A stretch of 64,000 nt of DNA from Triops longicaudatus. Lineage: Eukaryota; Arthropoda; Branchiopoda; Notostraca; Triopsidae. This document shows, piece after piece, positions 62,895-64,000 of the stretch. Every line of letters begins with the position of its first letter. Position 1 is the stretch's first letter. The stretch covers positions 395,772 to 459,771 of the forward strand of contig JAGQDJ010000040.1 of NCBI GenBank assembly GCA_022885665.1. The letters are read 5' to 3'. The translations under genes and the position numbers were made by a program. A model generated the notes under the pieces. It was not told where the DNA came from, did no database searches, and worked only from the letters and a program-made list of their open reading frames with translations.

Positions 62895-64000
62895 GTAAGG
62901 ATTTGAAACACGAGTTTGCTTTATCGCTGCTTTTTACACCCTAGCTGATAAACAGCTCCGTATATGTGTGCTTTGAAGGCCACTGTAAACGCCCACCGTT
63001 AATGTGCGAATTACGCAAGGAATAATTTTGCCGGTACCACGAGCAACCTTACATGTCTTTCAAATTTTTCTTGGTAGTAAACTTATGCTTTACAATATCA
63101 CGAACACAAATACGACATATTTCTCGATTAACATTTAAGACAGTATTAAATTTCAGTGACTTGACAAAACATTTGCCTTCTCATATAGACAACGAACGAT
63201 CTTCTCGCAATTTTTCTATACCTCTGAATGAAAATATCGTGCACAAAATTATTAAAATGAAGAATAGCTAACGTATTCTACCTGATTTTAATAGTTCCTG
63301 AATAAGGTAACAGGTTTTACGAGACAATATCAAAGCGCATTTCGCATTTTTAAACTAATTTTTATATGTAAAAAAATTTTGCTGTCAAAATGCATTGAAG
63401 AAATGTTCTCTATGATATTCGTTAAGTACTTTTTATTTTGTTATATGTGAGATTCTTCTTCGTTTTTAAGTCAAAGGAGCCATCTGTCGGGCTCATTTTG
63501 TACATGGGATTTTTTTATTTATTTATTTCGTCGGCGTGAGCTTTGCTCGTTGCAGTACATCGTTTCACTTCAATAGTTGTTGGTGTAACAGTTAAACAAA
63601 CATGGGATTTCCCATACGAACAGGGAATAGATAAAGTAAATAATCTAAATCAGGTTACAACCTGAGATTCTCAGCGTCTCTGTGGCAAAAGCCCACATTG
63701 TATCAATTCGCTACCCATATAGGGGAGAGTCGGGTGCTTTGACACACTTTTTACTCAAACTTTTTTTCGTACAAAAGTTATAAACAAATGTTAATTATTC
63801 TAACGCTGTTCTATAGGGAACTCTTTCCGGTACTTGTGCTAATTTTTCGCCACTCTTCGAAAAAACCGTTTAATTGTAAAAAAAGATTTCCCAGACGTCG
63901 TCTGAGTGTCATAATACCCGAACTTGGAGGGTGCTATGACACGCCTCGGGTGAGCTATGACACATAACTAAACTTTGTTTATTTCAGCCGTTTATTGATA
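62895..64000 (+). other. intron of the HSD17B12-like gene with repeat sequence
   Basis: This begins with a GTAAGG donor, and no matching next exon is seen before the window ends, so the intron is over 1.1 kb. From about 63,715 to 63,970 the word TGACAC recurs (in TTTGACACAC, GCTATGACACG and GCTATGACACA) along with its complement (GTGTCATAATACCCG). This suggests part of a transposable element. Confidence 0.6.

Noticed and set aside
1..64000. CRISPR arrays, prokaryotic operons, integrated viral genes or a transferred bacterial gene cluster
   Set aside because: No regularly spaced repeats, no runs of intronless genes and no viral or bacterial protein motifs were seen on either strand.

Overview
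This is eukaryotic nuclear DNA from an invertebrate animal. Genes are split by GT-AG introns, mostly 50-120 nt, the recognisable genes are animal families, and there are no bacterial operons or ribosome binding sites. A GPI-anchored Ig/FN3 adhesion protein of the Klingon/Wrapper type points to an arthropod-like ecdysozoan. I cannot name the species. Every spliced model below was joined by hand from splice sites, and each one keeps its reading frame throughout.

Layout. 1-34,792 has no gene I can support. It is probably intergenic DNA plus a long 5' intron of the first gene. 34,793-39,169 (+) holds the exons of a Klingon-like neural cell-adhesion protein: three Ig domains, one FN3 domain and a GPI signal. 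Its signal-peptide exon was not found. 40,308-42,209 and 43,604-45,603 (-) are a tandem pair of ectonucleotide pyrophosphatase/phosphodiesterase (ENPP) genes. Each has nine exons with matching intron positions. The first copy ends without an anchor and looks secreted; the second has a C-terminal hydrophobic tail and looks membrane-anchored. 50,198-52,318 (-) contains two broken genes in a row: a serpin with reading-frame breaks, and the 5' end of a MIOS-like (GATOR2 subunit) gene. 57,685-61,395 (+) is a complete 13-exon SLC6 transporter of the GABA/taurine type with one GC-AG intron. 61,616-61,890 (-) is a coding-like orphan exon. 62,390-62,894 (+) is the start of a very-long-chain 3-oxoacyl-CoA reductase (HSD17B12/let-767 type) that runs off the right edge.

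The intact genes do not form a pathway. They are independent animal genes: neural adhesion, extracellular phosphodiesters, neurotransmitter or osmolyte uptake, and fatty-acid elongation. The Klingon-like gene and the first ENPP gene converge, with candidate poly(A) signals about 240 bp apart. The most informative parts are the ENPP duplication with its change of anchoring and the decayed serpin/MIOS block. I found no convincing undescribed system.
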